From Affinundibacterium fentianense (lineage in GTDB: Bacteria; Pseudomonadota; Gammaproteobacteria; Burkholderiales; Burkholderiaceae_D), in assembly GCF_018139545.1 (NCBI RefSeq), contig NZ_JAGSPJ010000001.1, forward strand, positions 62,001 through 126,000: 64,000 nucleotides of DNA. Reading direction: 5' to 3'. A program made the translations under genes and the position numbers. Positions 61,721 to 64,000 of the stretch are shown here, one piece after another. Position 1 is the first letter of the stretch. Every line of letters starts with the position of its first letter. The notes under the pieces are model-generated. The model saw only the letters and a list, made by a program, of their open reading frames with translations, had not been told where the DNA came from and made no database searches.

Positions 61721-61791
61721 AGATGGTTAGCTTGAATAAATTAAGTGCTAATTGGAAATTGTAGTAAAAATCAAGTTTGTTTTTTAAAATC

Positions 61792-61844
61792 GAATCTGGC
61801 CGAAAAGGGTGTTTCTCTATTTTGAGAAATCACTGGCAAGATTC
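61792..61844 (+). promoter_or_regulatory. Structured rpsB leader (candidate S2-binding element)
   Basis: GAATCTGGCC (61792-61801) pairs with GGCAAGATTC (61835-61844), nine of ten bases. Inside it TTTCTC (61812-61817) and GAGAAA (61824-61829) form a perfect hairpin. It is 23 bases before the rpsB ATG. In gammaproteobacteria S2 represses rpsB through its leader; that role here is inferred. Confidence 0.5.
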
Positions 61845-61866
61845 AAGACCTAACCCTGGAGTTATT

Positions 61867-62610
61867 ATGTCTGTAACAATGCGTGAAATGTTAGAAGCTG
61901 GTGTTCACTTTGGTCACCAGACCCGTTTTTGGAATCCAAAAATGGCACCGTACATCTTCGGTCATCGCAATAAAATCCATATCATGAATTTGGAAAAAAC
62001 ATTGGCGATGTATCAAGAAGCAATGAAATTCATTCGCCAATTGTCCGCTAACCGTGGCACGGTTTTGATGGTTGGTACTAAGCGTCAAGCGCGCGAGTTG
62101 ATCGCTGCTGAAGCAAACCGTGCAGGTATGCCTTTTGTTGATCAACGTTGGTTGGGTGGTATGTTGACTAACTTTAAAACAGTGAAAACATCCATCAAGC
62201 GTTTGAAAGATATGGAAGCATCTGTGCAAGATGGTTCTGTTGAGAAGTTGTCTAAAAAAGAAGCGTTGATGTTTCAACGTGAAATGGTTAAGTTGCAAAA
62301 ATCCATCGGCGGCATTAAAGATATGCCAGGCGTTCCTGATGCAATTTTCGTGGTAGACGTTGGTTACCATAAAGGCGCGATCACAGAAGCAGCTAAATTG
62401 GGTATACCAGTTATCGGTGTAGTTGATACAAACCACTCACCAGAAGGCGTAACTTACATCATTCCAGGTAATGATGATTCTTCTAAAGCGATCGCTTTGT
62501 ACGCTCGTGGCGTTGCGGATGCGATTTTGGAAGGCCGTGCAAATGCAGTGAATGAAGTGCTTGAAGCTGTTAAGCCAAGCGATGAGTTTGTTGAAGTAGA
62601 ACAGGCTTAA
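61867..62610 (+). CDS. rpsB: 30S ribosomal protein S2
   Basis: Component of the small ribosomal subunit, 247 residues. It starts [26 protein letters not shown], the S2 signature, and has [16 protein letters not shown] and [22 protein letters not shown] chose the ATG at 61867 with GGAG nearby, as an upstream in-frame start at 61777 would add 30 non-family residues. The order rpsB-tsf-pyrH is conserved. Confidence 0.98.
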   Translation: MSVTMREMLEAGVHFGHQTRFWNPKMAPYIFGHRNKIHIMNLEKTLAMYQEAMKFIRQLSANRGTVLMVGTKRQARELIAAEANRAGMPFVDQRWLGGMLTNFKTVKTSIKRLKDMEASVQDGSVEKLSKKEALMFQREMVKLQKSIGGIKDMPGVPDAIFVVDVGYHKGAITEAAKLGIPVIGVVDTNHSPEGVTYIIPGNDDSSKAIALYARGVADAILEGRANAVNEVLEAVKPSDEFVEVEQA

Positions 62611-62652
62611 TTTTTGCGCCGAAGCTTGTTAAAGCGCGGCGTTTAAAAAGCT

Positions 62653-62686
62653 AAAAAGGGGCCAACGCGTGTTTGCCCCTTTTTTT
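62653..62686 (+). terminator. Terminator between rpsB and tsf
   Basis: Arms AAAAAGGGGC (62653-62662) and GCCCCTTTTT (62675-62684) with a T tract. It may attenuate tsf relative to rpsB. Confidence 0.88.
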
Positions 62687-62744
62687 AAATCGAATTGATA
62701 TTGAACTTGTGCATCGTTACGATGCAATGAATTAGGAGAGAAAC

Positions 62745-63626
62745 ATGGCAGCAATTACAGCAGCGATGGTCGGCGAATTACGTGCAAAGACTGATGCGCC
62801 AATGATGGAATGCAAAAAAGCATTGACAGAAGCAGAAGGTAACATGGAACGTGCGGAAGAAATCTTGCGCGTTAAATTGGGTAGCAAGGCTTCTAAAGCA
62901 GCTTCTCGTGTGACTGCAGAAGGCGTTGTTGCGTCTTATGTTGAAGGTGGCGTAGCTTCTTTGGTGGAAGTTAACTGCGAAACAGACTTCGTGACTAAGA
63001 ACGATGACTTCATCGCATTTGCAAATAAATTGGCAAAATTGGTTGCGGAAAAAAATCCAGCTGACGTTGCAGCATTGTCAGCATTGCCATTGGATGACGG
63101 CACTGTAGAAACAGTACGTGCTGGTTTGATCGGTAAAATCGGTGAAAATATGTCTATCCGTCGTTTCGAACGTTTCGAAACAACAGCAAAAGTGGCGACA
63201 TATTTGCACGGCACACGTATTGGCGTGGTTGTTGATTTTGACGCAGCTGATCACCAAGTTGGTAAAGACGTTGCGATGCATATTGCTGCGATGAAGCCAG
63301 TGTCTTTGTCTACTGAACAAGTTCCTGCTGAATTGATCGAGAAAGAGCGTTCTGTTGCTTCTCAAAAAGCAGCTGAATCTGGTAAACCAGCGGATATCGT
63401 TACTAAGATGGTTGATGGCGCAGTTCAAAAGTTCTTGAAAGAAGTTTCTTTGTTGAACCAACCTTTCGTGAAAAACGACAAGCAAACAGTTGAGCAAATG
63501 TTGCAATCTGTTGGTGCTTCTGTAAAAGCATTTACGATGTTTGTAGTTGGTGAAGGTATTGAGAAGAAGCAAGATGACTTCGCTGCAGAAGTGGCGGCGC
63601 AAGTTGCTGCTGCTAAACAAGCGTAA
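62745..63626 (+). CDS. tsf: Elongation factor Ts
   Basis: Recycles EF-Tu-GDP. The 293 residues have the N-terminal UBA-like module ([27 protein letters not shown]), [10 protein letters not shown] (about 82-91) and the core domain; full family length. TAGGAG is upstream of the ATG. It follows rpsB and is ahead of pyrH, with a terminator on either side. Confidence 0.98.
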   Translation: MAAITAAMVGELRAKTDAPMMECKKALTEAEGNMERAEEILRVKLGSKASKAASRVTAEGVVASYVEGGVASLVEVNCETDFVTKNDDFIAFANKLAKLVAEKNPADVAALSALPLDDGTVETVRAGLIGKIGENMSIRRFERFETTAKVATYLHGTRIGVVVDFDAADHQVGKDVAMHIAAMKPVSLSTEQVPAELIEKERSVASQKAAESGKPADIVTKMVDGAVQKFLKEVSLLNQPFVKNDKQTVEQMLQSVGASVKAFTMFVVGEGIEKKQDDFAAEVAAQVAAAKQA

Positions 63627-63642
63627 GCAAGCATTAAAAGAG

Positions 63643-63667
63643 AACGGGCCGAAAGGCCCGTTTTTTT
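63643..63667 (+). terminator. Terminator after tsf with GAAA tetraloop
   Basis: Arms AACGGGCC (63643-63650) and GGCCCGTT (63655-63662) around GAAA, with a run of seven or more T. Very strong. Confidence 0.94.
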
Positions 63668-63820
63668 AAGGGAAGTTTAATACTGTTCGTGTTGTAGAAG
63701 TGCTAGATGTGTAAGTGATTATCGCAAGTGTTTTACCTAGGTGCAATGCGTGAGTTGATGCAGAGTTGACCACCCAGAATTTTTGCAATAATGTCTTTTA
63801 AACTTAAAGGAGCCCAGACC

Positions 63821-64000
63821 GTGACTAAACCAGCTTATAAGCGTGTGCTTTTAAAACTTTCTGGCGAGGCCCTAATGGGTGATGATGCTTATGGTATCAA
63901 TCGCTCTACCATCGAACGTATGGTGGCGGATGTCGCTGAAGTTTCCCGTATGGGTGTTGAACTAGCTATCGTGATTGGTGGTGGCAATATTTTCCGAGGT
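63821..64000 (+). CDS. pyrH: Uridylate kinase PyrH, N-terminal part
   Basis: The first 60 codons of UMP kinase, cut by the window end. It phosphorylates UMP to UDP. The start [20 protein letters not shown] and the final [10 protein letters not shown] (the UMP-kinase glycine loop) are diagnostic. The start is GTG at 63821 with AAAGGAG ten bases upstream. It follows tsf as in most proteobacteria. Confidence 0.93.
   Translation, partial: MTKPAYKRVLLKLSGEALMGDDAYGINRSTIERMVADVAEVSRMGVELAIVIGGGNIFRG

Larger units (their letters stand above)
61485..61866. other. Divergent intergenic region between map and rpsB
   Basis: A 382-base region carrying the rpsB promoter and a structured leader. A promoter for map is expected on the minus strand but none is clear. 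There is no other ORF of note. Confidence 0.55.

Overview
The window looks like a core chromosomal segment of a betaproteobacterium of the order Burkholderiales, most like the Oxalobacteraceae (an Undibacterium, Collimonas or Janthinobacterium relative). This rests on gene order: rsmI-like/maf, yceD-rpmF-plsX-fabHDG-acpP-fabF, ygfX-like, rpoE-rseA-rseB-mucD, dapC-dapD-pilU-yffB-dapE-prmB divergent from smc-zipA-ligA, and map-glnD divergent from rpsB-tsf-pyrH. Base composition is AT-leaning for the order. The genus is inference; no rRNA or tRNA gene is present.

Layout. 1-10.2 kb: the 3' end of an S9-type hydrolase gene, rhlE, suhB divergent from trmJ, a short FimV-like gene and purL. 10.5-16.3 kb: a nitronate monooxygenase-like enzyme, a SlyD-type prolyl isomerase, a four-gene cluster led by a small J-domain protein whose other three products I do not recognise, and a small hypothetical gene. 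16.5-19.3 kb: a secreted gluzincin metalloprotease and a 620-bp spacer with inverted repeats. 19.3-27.6 kb: rsmI-like and maf genes, then the yceD-rpmF and fatty-acid synthesis block. 27.6-34 kb: the envelope-stress sigma factor with its anti-sigma system and protease, a small glutaredoxin-like protein, rnhB and an rRNA methyltransferase. 34-40.4 kb: ppsR divergent from ppsA, an NfeD/SPFH membrane pair and an ATP-dependent DNA ligase with a Tat-like export signal. 40.5-48.5 kb, minus strand: the ABC-F gene yheS, then the lysine/diaminopimelate genes with a pilus-retraction ATPase gene inside them. 48.9-57.1 kb: smc-zipA-ligA, galU and def. 57.3-61.5 kb, minus strand: a pseudouridine synthase, glnD and map. 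61.9-64 kb: rpsB, tsf and the start of pyrH.

Most of the window is housekeeping: purine, fatty-acid, lysine and peptidoglycan-precursor synthesis, chromosome condensation, division, translation and nitrogen sensing. No insertion sequence, prophage, integrase, CRISPR array or toxin-antitoxin pair was seen. Less ordinary are the J-domain cluster (12.9-15.9 kb), the Tat-signal DNA ligase (39.4 kb), a cysteine-rich tail on the nitronate monooxygenase-like protein, a sigma-E-like promoter inside the end of the ygfX-like gene ahead of rpoE, and a paired leader structure ahead of rpsB. No clearly new multi-gene system is demonstrated; the J-domain cluster is the best candidate.
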